A DNA stretch of 39,549 nucleotides, from positions 1 through 39,549 of IMG/VR virus record IMGVR_UViG_3300044697_000063. The stretch is one strand, 5' to 3'. The position numbers were made by a program, and so were the translations under genes. Shown piece by piece: positions 27,881-36,526 of this stretch (positions within the stretch are counted from its first letter, which is position 1; every line of letters begins with the position of its first letter). The notes under the pieces were generated by a model, which saw only the letters and a list, made by a program, of their open reading frames with translations, did not search any database and was not told the DNA's origin. This DNA comes from a virus.

Positions 27881-28282
27881 ATGCCAGGAATTTTGTCACC
27901 CGTAGGTGGTCCAGTAGCGCGAACGCCGATGGAGCCGATCGCCCGCATGCCTATGCGACCGTACGGCGGCATGCCTGACGGTCCTCGTGCTATGCCGCTC
28001 GCCCGACCGATGATGTACAAGAAGGGCGGCAAGGTTAAGAAGACTGGGTGGGCGATCGTTCACAAGGGCGAGAAGATTAAGCCCGCTGGAGCTGCAGCGA
28101 ACGCGATGGGTGGGAAGAAAAAGAAAGCTCCCAAAACGAAGCGAGCGAAAGCCAAGATCAAAAAGACGATGGGGGAGTGGAGGAGCGGAACCCTTCACAG
28201 CGGATCGAAGACCGGCCCCAAAGTCACCAGTCAGAAGCAGGCCGTCGCGATCGCGATCTCACAGGCGAAAAGAAAAGCATAA
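27881..28282 (+). CDS. Basic protein with DUF6496-like C-terminus
   Basis: AAGGA ribosome site. The N-terminal half is Met/Pro/Gly-rich (RMPMRPYGGMPDGPRAMPLA), then a basic run (KKGGKVKKTGWAIVHKGEK, GGKKKKAPKTKRAKAKIKK). The last 40 residues (MGEWRSGTLHSGSKTGPKV, KQAVAIAISQAKRK) match the motif I remember as DUF6496, common in phages next to structural genes; not verified. It probably binds DNA or RNA. Confidence 0.65.
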   Translation: MPGILSPVGGPVARTPMEPIARMPMRPYGGMPDGPRAMPLARPMMYKKGGKVKKTGWAIVHKGEKIKPAGAAANAMGGKKKKAPKTKRAKAKIKKTMGEWRSGTLHSGSKTGPKVTSQKQAVAIAISQAKRKA

Positions 28283-28522
28283 ATGGAAGCTTCCGTAACC
28301 ACCACAGGTGGGATGCCGAACCTTACTGCTACATATTACGGTGCAAAGAGGAAAAAGATGGCCGGATCACATCCAGGTTTCAAAGCAGTGCAGGGAAAAA
28401 TTGCCGGGAAATATGGTATGCGTGCAGCGGGCGCAATTCTCGCATCCGCCACGCGCAAGGCCAGCAAGAAAGCGAAGAAGAAAAATCCTCGCCTCAAGCG
28501 CGTAAAAATGGCCAAGAAATAA
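28283..28522 (+). CDS. Small basic protein adjacent to the terminase
   Basis: It abuts the previous stop. MEASVTTTGGMPNLTATYYG, then SHPGFKAVQGKIAGKYGMRA, AGAILASATRKASKKAKKKN. The PGFKAVQ...A-ILA...R-AS-KAK--NP pattern is a recurring small phage protein near terminases (memory), of unknown function. The strongly basic C-terminus suggests DNA binding. Confidence 0.65.
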   Translation: MEASVTTTGGMPNLTATYYGAKRKKMAGSHPGFKAVQGKIAGKYGMRAAGAILASATRKASKKAKKKNPRLKRVKMAKK

Positions 28523-28532
28523 TGGAGGCTCG

Positions 28533-28718
28533 ATGGAAAACACGTCGCTCGTCGCGGATCTCCCCGAAGATGTGGAACTCCATTTCACCCTCAATAGCGA
28601 TCGCCACTTTGGTGGTGTATTCACCTTCAAAATGATCAAAGGCTCTCCAATGCGGCGTCTTCTGGAGCTGCAGGAAGTGTTCGAGATTGCATACGGCATA
28701 AAGCATGGCAGCAGTTAG
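28533..28718 (+). CDS. Small acidic protein before the terminase
   Basis: 61 residues; ribosome site GGAGG. MENTSLVADLPEDVELHFTL, then RHFGGVFTFKMIKGSPMRRL and a helix (LELQEVFEIAYGIKHG). It overlaps the terminase start by 14 bases. It is too short to be an ordinary small terminase (no HTH seen). Its position suggests a packaging or structural helper. Confidence 0.55.
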   Translation: MENTSLVADLPEDVELHFTLNSDRHFGGVFTFKMIKGSPMRRLLELQEVFEIAYGIKHGSS

Positions 28719-30663
28719 TTGGCAGGAGTTAAAAGACGTATACGTAGAAGCCGCCCGCATACCGGACAATGTTTTCTACGACTTCATCAACCACGCTAAG
28801 TTCCGCGAAGATGCGCGGAATAAGATGGAGCTGGGTTTAGATAAATACCTCGAAGAGATGTTGCAGTACGAAGTCTTTCGGGAGGGCAGACGGAGAGCCC
28901 GCCAAGACCTGTATTTCCTCACCCGCTACTTCTGCTGGGAGACAAATGCTGAATGCTCAGGAAAAACTTTCGCAGAGAACATGATTTGCGAACATGTTCA
29001 TCGCCGCCTGTGCGATCTCTTCGTCCGCAAAGATAACAACAAAGGAATCGCGGATCAAGACACATTCAAAGAGCGTCTGATCCTTTATCCCCGAGGCACG
29101 CAGAAGAGCACGATCGACGTAGTGGATGCCGCGCAGTGGATCATTAACATCCCCGAAATCAGAATCCTGTTCCTCACTGCGGTTGATGATCGTGCCGTAT
29201 CTTTCGTAAACGAACTCAAGGGTCACTTCGTAGAGAAACTTTACGAGCCCAGCCTAATGAATATTTTCTTCCCGGAATTCTGCGCACCGGAAAGCGAGAT
29301 CGGTAAAGAGAGCGCCTTCCAGTTCACTTCACCGATGTGGAAGAGACAGAATCTACGACGCCGGGAACCAACTGTAATTGCTTCCTCGATCACATCTGAC
29401 CTTGCAGGCATGCACTTTGATGTTGTGAAGGGTGATGACATCGTTTCGAACCGAAATTCTGAGAACGAAGACATGTGTAAGCGCATTACTGCGCGAATCA
29501 ACATTTCCGTACGTAAAATGCTCATGTCTTACGGTTATTTCGACATTGTAGGTACCAGATACGCCGATGAAGACTATTACGGCGACTTACTGGCTAAAAA
29601 CGTTGGAACTCTGGAAAAACAGAGTGGCCCATGCTGGGACATCACTGAGAACGCGCAAATGAAGTGGAAAACACTCATTGGCCGCGCCATCGTGATCAAA
29701 CCCGAGGTAGCTGCGCAGTTAGAGAAGGAAAAACGCCCAATTACTTATAAAGAGGCCGGTGAAGAAGGTTGTTACCTGCTCTTTCCTGAGGTCTTATCGT
29801 ACGCCTATCTCATGAAGGATTTTGCCCTCGATGAGATCAGCTTCGAAGGGCAGCGAAACAACAACGCCCGGCCCGTTAGCCTCACCCCATTCACGCGCCC
29901 GATGCTTCTGAAAGCGACGGTCCACTTCGAAAAGATGCCGTTCCGTGGTCCCACCTCGCAGACTTGGGACTTTGCTTTCAGCCAGAAGAAAGGCCGCGAT
30001 TATTCGACCGGCTGCTGTGCGTTGTGGGATGACAAAGGCACGGCCTACATCAACGATTTGATCCGTGATCGCTTCCAGCCGAACGACCTGGCGCAAGCCG
30101 TTGTGGACTTCGCCCGCCGCTGGCACCCGTTCATTATAGGCATCGAGGACGCTGGGGGCTCTAGGGCCTTTGAATCCGCGATTCAGATGGCCGCGCAGCG
30201 AACCGGGGATCAGCAAGTGATCGCGGTATGCAATGCGATCGATTGGGTGACGCCCACCAATAATAAGGATGCAAAACGAACCCGCATGGGATCGTTACAT
30301 CCTTGGATCGTCAATGACCAACTGAAATTCTCCGCTCACCTGCCTCATCTCGAAGCACTCTACAGCGAGTTCGAGCGCTGCATGTCCAGCCATCACCACG
30401 ACGATATCCCGGACGTGATCTCACGACAGACAAAATACGGCCCACGCATGCTGCAGGTGATCGAGAAGAACGATATCTCGACTTGGACGAAATCGAACGC
30501 TGCATACAACCTGCTGTTCGAAGAGAACTGTGATGCGTTTGGAAGAATCGGAATGGGTTGGGTGCCTACGATCAATCCAGAGCCCGAGGTTGATAACAGT
30601 CCGAAGATCGAGACGCCCTCAACCGCCTTCGACCCTATCCTCGGTGCCGGGATCTACGGTTAG
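28705..30663 (+). CDS. terL: Terminase large subunit
   Basis: 652 residues. The N-terminal ATPase drives DNA packaging into the prohead: Walker-A-like segment YPRGTQKST at residues 128-136, Walker B DVVKGDDIV at 239-247 (Asp244/Asp245). The C-terminal nuclease (RNase H-like) that cuts concatemers shows WDFAFSQKKGRDYS (Asp422), IIGIEDAGGSRAFE (Glu481/Asp482) and a late HHDDIPDVIS. The segment YFLTRYFCWETN is typical of the N-terminal region. No small terminase was identified. Its 3' end is overlapped by a minus-strand gene for 45 bases. Confidence 0.92.
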   Translation: MAAVSWQELKDVYVEAARIPDNVFYDFINHAKFREDARNKMELGLDKYLEEMLQYEVFREGRRRARQDLYFLTRYFCWETNAECSGKTFAENMICEHVHRRLCDLFVRKDNNKGIADQDTFKERLILYPRGTQKSTIDVVDAAQWIINIPEIRILFLTAVDDRAVSFVNELKGHFVEKLYEPSLMNIFFPEFCAPESEIGKESAFQFTSPMWKRQNLRRREPTVIASSITSDLAGMHFDVVKGDDIVSNRNSENEDMCKRITARINISVRKMLMSYGYFDIVGTRYADEDYYGDLLAKNVGTLEKQSGPCWDITENAQMKWKTLIGRAIVIKPEVAAQLEKEKRPITYKEAGEEGCYLLFPEVLSYAYLMKDFALDEISFEGQRNNNARPVSLTPFTRPMLLKATVHFEKMPFRGPTSQTWDFAFSQKKGRDYSTGCCALWDDKGTAYINDLIRDRFQPNDLAQAVVDFARRWHPFIIGIEDAGGSRAFESAIQMAAQRTGDQQVIAVCNAIDWVTPTNNKDAKRTRMGSLHPWIVNDQLKFSAHLPHLEALYSEFERCMSSHHHDDIPDVISRQTKYGPRMLQVIEKNDISTWTKSNAAYNLLFEENCDAFGRIGMGWVPTINPEPEVDNSPKIETPSTAFDPILGAGIYG

Positions 30664-30969
30664 AACACCAGGATTTTTCCTCATCTTTCCCCAGAAGGAC
30701 TCGAACTGCTCTTTGGTAAGAAGGCGGTTGTGATATTCCTTCGGTGGAATATGCTCCTCCGGTATCACGCACCCTTGTACCTCTCCACCCGGATTGATCT
30801 TCATTGCGTGGCTTTTAATCATCGCTTCCGTAAACCCATGAGCTTTGATTATTATCCCGCCTAAAAAACCTCTCTCATCTGCGAAGGATAAATACCACAT
30901 CCTTTCAGGCTGATCCTGCTCTTCCTTCACCAGTTTTCTGATCCGCGCTTTCCAGATGCGTTCTCTCAT
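30619..30969 (-). CDS. Conserved phage protein in antisense orientation, 116 residues
   Basis: A minus-strand gene convergent with the terminase, with 45 bases of overlap. The core RMWYLSFADERGFLGGIIIK, AHGFTEAMIKSHAMKINPGG and EVQGCVIPEEHIPPKEYHNR resembles a small phage family of unknown function (memory). The C-terminus (FWGKMRKNPGVLTVDPGTED) lies over the terminase 3' end. Start ATG 30969 overlaps the upstream minus gene by ATGA. An antisense transcript would cover the end of terL. Confidence 0.65.
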   Translation of the reverse strand: MRERIWKARIRKLVKEEQDQPERMWYLSFADERGFLGGIIIKAHGFTEAMIKSHAMKINPGGEVQGCVIPEEHIPPKEYHNRLLTKEQFESFWGKMRKNPGVLTVDPGTEDRVEGG

Positions 30970-31121
30970 TTCTTTTCTTCATCCTTTTTCTTCTCTTCCG
31001 GTTTGTCACGAGTGACGTGATCGTGATCGCATATAGCCAGATTGCACTTCAGATTTTCCTTCGATTGCTCCCAGTCTTTACCGGTTACCAGCCAAAACAA
31101 AGAATCGATGAACCCCGTCAT
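30966..31121 (-). CDS. Small hypothetical protein, 51 residues, minus strand
   Basis: ATG at 31121, with GGGGG upstream, and ATGA overlap with 30619-30969. Product MTGFIDSLFWLVTGKDWEQS, then ENLKCNLAICDHDHVTRDK and a Lys/Glu-rich tail (EEKKKDEEKK). The FWLVTGKDW start is hydrophobic-aromatic and may be membrane-associated; the C/H/D cluster could bind metal. It begins the minus-strand pair between terminase and portal. Confidence 0.55.
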   Translation of the reverse strand: MTGFIDSLFWLVTGKDWEQSKENLKCNLAICDHDHVTRDKPEEKKKDEEKK

Positions 31122-31157
31122 AAAAACCCCCAACACATTTTACACCAGGAGTCAACA

Positions 31158-31514
31158 ATGTCTGCAAAAGATACCTTGATTTCACAGAGCCCTACCCAGG
31201 TCGATAACTACGAAGTAAAACCCTCCTCGTTCCCCTCCAGCGGCAGCGCTCAGAGCGCCAGCGGCAAGGACGAACTCTGCCGCCTGTCCGAAAACCAGTG
31301 CAGCCCCCGCCATACTCAGGACGACGGCGATCTCACACCCTCAAACTGGGCGAAGAACGTCTTCACGGTAGGCCGTAGCACCGCCGAGGAAGGGAAGAAC
31401 CTTTCCGATCCGAACAGCGTCGATCTCGCTACCGGAAAAATCACTGTCGGTGGCTACAGTGCCACTCGCGTTGGCGAGGTTGGCGATCGCAACGCCCGAA
31501 TCCCATCACGGTAG
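31158..31514 (+). CDS. Hypothetical protein, 118 residues, Ser-rich
   Basis: CAGGAGTCAACA ribosome site before ATG 31158. The N-terminus is Ser/Pro-rich and flexible (MSAKDTLISQSPTQVDNYEV, SSFPSSGSAQSASG); the middle has CRLSENQCSPRHTQDDGD and the end is Gly-rich (KITVGGYSATRVGEVGD). The frame extends upstream to 31017 only as the antisense of the minus gene. It could be a small virion protein; no family is recognised. Confidence 0.6.
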   Translation: MSAKDTLISQSPTQVDNYEVKPSSFPSSGSAQSASGKDELCRLSENQCSPRHTQDDGDLTPSNWAKNVFTVGRSTAEEGKNLSDPNSVDLATGKITVGGYSATRVGEVGDRNARIPSR

Positions 31515-31578
31515 TTCCCGCACGGGAACATTTACCCATTCACGCGTTTAATCGGGCCGAATGTTCCCGCTCGGTAAC
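31514..31578. repeat. Paired GTTCCCG palindromes between head genes
   Basis: GTTCCCG-CA-CGGGAAC (31514-31529) is a perfect 7-bp palindrome; GTTCCCG-CT-CGGTAAC (31563-31578) is an imperfect copy. CGGGAACATT (31523-31532) also pairs perfectly with AATGTTCCCG (31560-31569), so two alternative folds exist: two small hairpins or one long stem. It ends 12 bases before the portal ATG. It may control portal expression or be an RNA-processing site. Confidence 0.6.
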
Positions 31579-31590
31579 ACAGGATAACTG

Positions 31591-33684
31591 ATGGCGATTC
31601 TTGACAAACCGGTTGTAGCTGTACAGGCTCCGCTCGAATTCGATGCAGCGGTGCGTGCGCTACGCACTGGACAATGGGACGATGATTCTGCACTGCAGAT
31701 GATCGTGCAGGATTCGATCAGGGCAGAGAACTACGAAGCCACCAAGCAATGGGTAATGAGTTGGCCGGTAGCTACTGCGCTGTATCAAAGTCCTTTCACT
31801 TCGCGCTACTGGGAAGGCACTCAGGTAGAACGCGCCAACGTTCCCATGTACACCGTGGCTACGTGCGTGAACTCCCTGGTGCCGCAAATCCTCAGCGGAT
31901 TGTTCTCGGACAACCCGCCATTTATGGTGCAAGAACGACCGGGTACTGACTCCCAAGCGGCCCGAGCGATCGGTGCCTTGCTCGCTTACCAGCTCGATGA
32001 GATTAACTTTCGTGAAGAGCTGCGCTTAGGCGTTCACAATGCCATTCTGTTCGGAACCGGCATCTGGAAATGGGGATGGGAAAGCTTCACTCGTCAACGC
32101 ACACGGTATGAAAGACAGAGCGCAGCTAAACCCATCGCCAGTCCGATCGAAGGCCAACCGGCTATCCCCGTTTACAACGATGACGAAATACAGTTTGTAG
32201 AAGATGAGGAGTATGTTGATCGCCCGGTATTCGATCACATCGTTAACCTCAGGCATGTATTAGTCGATCCTGGATTGAATGTACCAGACATTCGTAAGGC
32301 GAAGTACGTGATTCATCGCATGTACGTAACGTGGAACGACCTCGACAAATTGCGGGAGCGTCCGGGTTTCGACATTCCCTCACGCCAAAAGTTACTTGAG
32401 CTTTTCTTCCCCCCTAAGGAAGAAGCAATACCTGCGACCTCAGAGAATACAGCTAAGAATCCTCTGTGGGATGCACGATCAGAAGCTCGCTATGAAGCTA
32501 CCACGGTAGATCCTTTCAACGAACCACTTGAAATGCTGGAACGTTGGGATGGTGAAAAATACATGGTTGCTTTGCAGAAAAAGCTGGTCATCTGCAACAC
32601 CAGAAATCCCTACGGCGAAATCCCCTTCGTTTCTATCGGATGGTGGGACGTTGCAGAAGCGTTCTGGTCGATGGGTTTGGCTAAGACGATCGGTGCAGAG
32701 CAAAGGCTCCAATCGGGCATCACCAATATGTGGTTGGATCAGGCGGCAATGAATTTGAACGGTATCTACGTTCGAGTCAAAGGCAGAAGCATACCCACGC
32801 AAAACATTCGCATGGCGCCCGGTCGCATTGTGGAGGTCGATAACAAAGATGATTTCACCCCTCTCGATCGAATCCCTGCAGTGCCTGAGGCACAGATTCA
32901 CCTCCAGATGTCGCAAGCACGAGCCGAACAAGTTTCCGGTGCCAACGAAATTGGTACCCAAGGACTCGCTGGTTCTAGCGGGCATTCCAACCTCGCTCGT
33001 TCCGCTGCTGGTGCCAACGCTCTTGTCGCGGGTGGAGCAAATAAGAGCGGCGATTTTGTGGAAAAAATAACCAACCAGGTCATGCTGCCGTTCCTTTATG
33101 CGGCTCATGAGTTGAATCGATCCCTTCTACCGATTCCCACCATGACCTACATCCTTGGTGAAGAGTTACAGCACGAATTCATGAAATCGAAGGGTGACAA
33201 GACTTTGGAACTGCTTAATGCCAAAGTCAAGTTCTCCGTCCTCGCTGCTTCAAAAATGCAGGCCCGCCGCAACATGGCGCAAGCGCTACCGATCTTGGTT
33301 CAGTTCCTCACCAACCAGCAGACCACAGAACAGCTCGCAGTCGCAGGGTATCGCGTCGATGTAGTGGAGATCATGCGTATGTTCTTCGAAGTCTCGGATT
33401 GGAAAAACTTCAAAGATGTAGTGGTTCCCATGTCTCCGCAAGACCAACAACGTCATGCGGCCATGAATCCCGCTGCTCAAATGGTTGCCAAACAGCAAGC
33501 CGATCTGCAAGGAAAAATGCAGTTGGGTGATCAGGCGAAAAATAACAAACTAGAGATCGTGGACGCTGAGAACATCGCGAGAGCTGGCCGTGAAGTATTG
33601 CGACATTCTCTCGAAGCGGCGTCAACTCCAGAAGAGATAGAAGGTGCTCCAGGCGGGGTCGGATTCGGCTCTAACGCTGGCTAA
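31591..33684 (+). CDS. Portal protein
   Basis: 697 residues with AGGATAACTG before the ATG. It sits in the standard order terminase, portal, scaffold, capsid. The stretches MSWPVATALYQSPFTSRYWE, CVNSLVPQILSGLF, IGALLAYQLDEINFREELRL and KTIGAEQRLQSGITNMWLDQ are portal-like and resemble phage portal proteins I remember; it forms the dodecameric ring at one vertex through which DNA passes. The C-terminal 150 residues are helical and Gln-rich (MSPQDQQRHAAMNPAAQMVA). Confidence 0.82.
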   Translation: MAILDKPVVAVQAPLEFDAAVRALRTGQWDDDSALQMIVQDSIRAENYEATKQWVMSWPVATALYQSPFTSRYWEGTQVERANVPMYTVATCVNSLVPQILSGLFSDNPPFMVQERPGTDSQAARAIGALLAYQLDEINFREELRLGVHNAILFGTGIWKWGWESFTRQRTRYERQSAAKPIASPIEGQPAIPVYNDDEIQFVEDEEYVDRPVFDHIVNLRHVLVDPGLNVPDIRKAKYVIHRMYVTWNDLDKLRERPGFDIPSRQKLLELFFPPKEEAIPATSENTAKNPLWDARSEARYEATTVDPFNEPLEMLERWDGEKYMVALQKKLVICNTRNPYGEIPFVSIGWWDVAEAFWSMGLAKTIGAEQRLQSGITNMWLDQAAMNLNGIYVRVKGRSIPTQNIRMAPGRIVEVDNKDDFTPLDRIPAVPEAQIHLQMSQARAEQVSGANEIGTQGLAGSSGHSNLARSAAGANALVAGGANKSGDFVEKITNQVMLPFLYAAHELNRSLLPIPTMTYILGEELQHEFMKSKGDKTLELLNAKVKFSVLAASKMQARRNMAQALPILVQFLTNQQTTEQLAVAGYRVDVVEIMRMFFEVSDWKNFKDVVVPMSPQDQQRHAAMNPAAQMVAKQQADLQGKMQLGDQAKNNKLEIVDAENIARAGREVLRHSLEAASTPEEIEGAPGGVGFGSNAG

Positions 33685-33687
33685 GTT

Positions 33688-34050
33688 ATGGATATCTCGG
33701 AACAGTTAGAAAACATAAACGGAAAAGCTCTTGAGCCTGATGAGCGGGCTGATATCGATCTTTGGAATAAAGGTCGTCAGCTCGCTCACCAGGTCAATAG
33801 TCCAGGTTGGGATGTAGTGCTCGAAATGCTTCAGAGCTACGTCACCAGTAATGTGAACACTCTGATGAACATCGATCCCAAGCATCATGAAGAAGTGTTA
33901 GCAACGCACGCAGTAATGTTTGCGGCGGGGCGAATTTTCAGACTGTTCCAGGAAGATGTAGCCAGCGCGATCGAAGCCTCACGAAAAACCCCCGAGGTCT
34001 TGAAACAAGGAATACGCCGGGCCAGCCCGGTACCACCCGAAAGCTTGTAA
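33688..34050 (+). CDS. Hypothetical head-region protein, 120 residues
   Basis: It starts three bases after the portal stop. Mainly helical (MDISEQLENINGKALEPDER, DVVLEMLQSYVTSNVNTLMN, EEVLATHAVMFAAGRIFRLF). The size and place between portal and scaffold suit a small head-assembly or connector helper. No family is recognised. Confidence 0.6.
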   Translation: MDISEQLENINGKALEPDERADIDLWNKGRQLAHQVNSPGWDVVLEMLQSYVTSNVNTLMNIDPKHHEEVLATHAVMFAAGRIFRLFQEDVASAIEASRKTPEVLKQGIRRASPVPPESL

Positions 34051-34092
34051 CAAATACCCGTAAAAAGGTCGGATTACCTTTAAGGAGAACGA

Positions 34093-35271
34093 ATGCCACC
34101 CACCATTGTAGATCCGTTCGCAGACGAACAGTTTGCTCAGCTCGACTTGTCAACCAGCCCGAAACATTTGAAGGACTCGCTGAATACGCTTGTCGATGAG
34201 AATCCTGAGTTCGCCCCAACGCAAGAGGAGGTGATCGCCGCTGACGGTCCCGCTCCAGAACCGGTAGTTCCCCCGGCAGCTCCCATAGCTCCCGTTGTTA
34301 CTCCTGCCCAACCCGAAACGTACGAATATCCTGACGGCTCGACCGTCACTCTGGAAAAAACAAACAGAGGATGGGAAGCCACCCTCAACTCCGGTGGTAA
34401 GGCGCCCGAGATATTTCGTGGCAAAACCAAAGACGAGCTGCTCACCAATGTACTCGCTGCAAAGTTACACGCCACTCAGCACATTCGCGAACTGAATAAG
34501 AAGATTAAGCTGACTGCGAAACCGGAAACACCTGTCGCGGTTCCGCAAGCTAAGCTTCGCTCACTCACACCGGATGAAGTGTTCGAGATTAAGAATCAGT
34601 TGGTAGACAACCCCGATCTGGCTTTTGATTCATGGTTTCAGAAGAAGACTGGCCTCAAAGTCGAAGAGCTGGTCGGTCTTGTAGAAGAAGGCCGCTTCGC
34701 CAAGGATGAGTTGGACTCCGAAGCCGTGGCGAAATCTTTCATGCAGGGCAATCCGGAATACTATGCCGATCCGGAGTTCAACAACTATCTCACCTTGGTT
34801 GGATTTCTCTCTAAAGAGAAGCTCCACCGAACCATGACGAACGATCAGCCTGGTGTCAACGAAGCCATGCGTGATCTGATTCGCGGCGGTCATTGGACCG
34901 TACAGAATTTAGAAGAGGCGTTTGAGGAACTATCTGAGGCTGGATTGCTTGAGATGGCTCCGAACGTGGAAGAGGAAGAGGAGGAGATCCCTTCTCCAGC
35001 CGTCCCGCCTGTTGCACCTGTTGCAATTGTGGCGCCAGTTGTACCAGTCCCCGTACCACCTGTACCACCGGCACCTCCTGCTGATCCGCGCATTGCGAAC
35101 ACCAGAAGGGGCCTGAGAGCGGGTCTAGGTATCCGAGAAAGCCAAGTGTCAACGGCTCTTCCTGATACAGCCAGACCGTCCTCTGATGACGAGTTGGACA
35201 ACCTCACCGATGCGGAAATCCAGGAGCTATTCTCCGGAGTCCGTCGCGTGGCTGCTACTCGGGGTAAATAA
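34093..35271 (+). CDS. Capsid scaffold-like protein, 392 residues
   Basis: AAGGAG before the ATG. The N-terminal half has a Pro/Ala/Val-rich linker (PEPVVPPAAPIAPVVTPAQP), a beta-type patch (YEYPDGSTVTLEKTNRGWEA) and helices (ELLTNVLAAKLHATQHIREL). It is acidic in the middle (VEEEEEEIPSP) with a second Pro-rich linker, and the C-terminus is DELDNLTDAEIQELFSGVRR. Acidic, linker-rich helical proteins right before the capsid gene are typical scaffolds that guide capsid assembly and then leave. Identity rests on place and composition. Confidence 0.65.
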   Translation: MPPTIVDPFADEQFAQLDLSTSPKHLKDSLNTLVDENPEFAPTQEEVIAADGPAPEPVVPPAAPIAPVVTPAQPETYEYPDGSTVTLEKTNRGWEATLNSGGKAPEIFRGKTKDELLTNVLAAKLHATQHIRELNKKIKLTAKPETPVAVPQAKLRSLTPDEVFEIKNQLVDNPDLAFDSWFQKKTGLKVEELVGLVEEGRFAKDELDSEAVAKSFMQGNPEYYADPEFNNYLTLVGFLSKEKLHRTMTNDQPGVNEAMRDLIRGGHWTVQNLEEAFEELSEAGLLEMAPNVEEEEEEIPSPAVPPVAPVAIVAPVVPVPVPPVPPAPPADPRIANTRRGLRAGLGIRESQVSTALPDTARPSSDDELDNLTDAEIQELFSGVRRVAATRGK

Positions 35272-35291
35272 GAAATACCAGAGGTAAGAAG

Positions 35292-36278
35292 ATGGCATAC
35301 TCGCCAGCTTCAATTCTTACTTCAGGTGCGTTGCCTAACCTCGTTGCTATTTACTACGAGCGGCAGGCGATTCCCAACCTGAAAGCACAAACACCATTCC
35401 TGAGCATGACGAAGCAGAAGCCGCTTCCGATGCACTCGGGCAACCAGATCCAGTTCTTCACCTACGCACTCTTGGCTGGCAACACCAACCAGGCTGCGGA
35501 AGGTACGGTTGGATCTCCCATCTCTGAGTCGTCCACGAAGATTGTGGCAACGATCGGACAGTACGCAGACTTTATCAACTCGTCTGATCTGGCGATGGAT
35601 GTAGCGATTGACGACCCGTCGTTGCTCCAGAACCTGAGTACCGAGTTGAACTACCGTCTTGCTCTGACGCTGAATTCGCTCGTCCAGTTTACTTCGGACG
35701 CCGCGACCGGCGTGGACAGTTCGGTGAACATCCAGTTGGCCAACGGTTCTTACCTGACCGCCAACAATATCCGTACCGCCTGCCAGCAGTTGGCCGGTGT
35801 CAACGCTCGACCGTTGACGAAGGACGGGTACTTCGGTGGAATCATCCACCCCAACGTGGTTCACGATGTCTTCAACGATACCAGCTTCAACGGCATCACC
35901 GACATCATGAAGCGCAATCCCGAGATGGCGCAGAAGCTCTTTGCTCCTCTCGCGAATGATGACACCTTCGAGTTTGCGGGTGTTCGCTTCAAACAAACCA
36001 CCACCGCTCCTTCGGTGACCATCAGCTCGAATACGTACTACAACACGTATTTGTACGCTGATGACGCCCTCTTCTCCGTGTTCCTCGGAAAGAACCCCGA
36101 GAGCGGGGAGAAGAACTACCGGTTGATGGTGCAGGAAGCTCCCGCGCAAGGCAGCGTGAGTGATCCGGCACGACAGATCGGTGGCTGGGTTAGCTACAAC
36201 GTGCGCTACACCAACACGTTGCGTCCGGGTTCAACCATGACGATCCGGCGTTTCCAGTCAGAAACCAGCTCCAGCTAA
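35292..36278 (+). CDS. Major capsid protein, N4-gp56 family type
   Basis: 328 residues, strong ribosome site. Features: MAYSPASILTSGALPNLVAI, YYERQAIPNLKAQTPFLSM, TKIVATIGQYADFINSSDLA, LNYRLALTLNSLVQFTSDAA, YFGGIIHPNVVHDVFNDTSF, RYTNTLRPGSTMTIRRF. This is the pattern of N4-gp56-type HK97-fold capsid proteins. It builds the icosahedral head with the portal at one vertex. A strong hairpin follows the gene. Confidence 0.9.
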   Translation: MAYSPASILTSGALPNLVAIYYERQAIPNLKAQTPFLSMTKQKPLPMHSGNQIQFFTYALLAGNTNQAAEGTVGSPISESSTKIVATIGQYADFINSSDLAMDVAIDDPSLLQNLSTELNYRLALTLNSLVQFTSDAATGVDSSVNIQLANGSYLTANNIRTACQQLAGVNARPLTKDGYFGGIIHPNVVHDVFNDTSFNGITDIMKRNPEMAQKLFAPLANDDTFEFAGVRFKQTTTAPSVTISSNTYYNTYLYADDALFSVFLGKNPESGEKNYRLMVQEAPAQGSVSDPARQIGGWVSYNVRYTNTLRPGSTMTIRRFQSETSSS

Positions 36279-36342
36279 AGCAACACGCTGGTTAAAACCA
36301 GCCGTTCCCTGGTCCCAGGGTATGCAAAGGGGCAAACGGTTT

Positions 36343-36371
36343 TGCGGAGATTAGCGATCCTAATCTCCGCA
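36343..36371 (+). terminator. Strong 12-bp hairpin after the capsid gene
   Basis: TGCGGAGATTAG (36343-36354), five-base loop, CTAATCTCCGCA (36360-36371), all paired. No T-run follows on the plus strand, so it is not a classic intrinsic terminator; it may act as a 3' stabiliser for the abundant capsid mRNA. Upstream CCCTGG/CCAGGG (36307-36320) forms a second small palindrome. The 248 bases 36279-36526 hold no gene that I can support. Confidence 0.5.
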
Positions 36372-36526
36372 TAACCTGCGTCAAATAGCCGTCGCAACCC
36401 ATCGGAAGCGCGGTGATCACGAAAGAGTAAGACTGGTCCTCTTATTCCCGACTGACGAGATACAAGGGATCGGATTGACCATCTTATCCCTTGTTATCTT
36501 TCCCACACTCTGACACCGAGGCTGCA

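Noticed and set aside
32479-33108. 209-codon minus-strand frame opposite the portal gene
   Set aside because: Antisense of a confident gene, no start signal, composition typical of a shadow frame.
35322-36149. 275-codon minus-strand frame opposite the capsid gene
   Set aside because: A shadow of the GC-biased codon use of the capsid gene; Arg/Val/Gly-rich, with no ribosome site or family resemblance.
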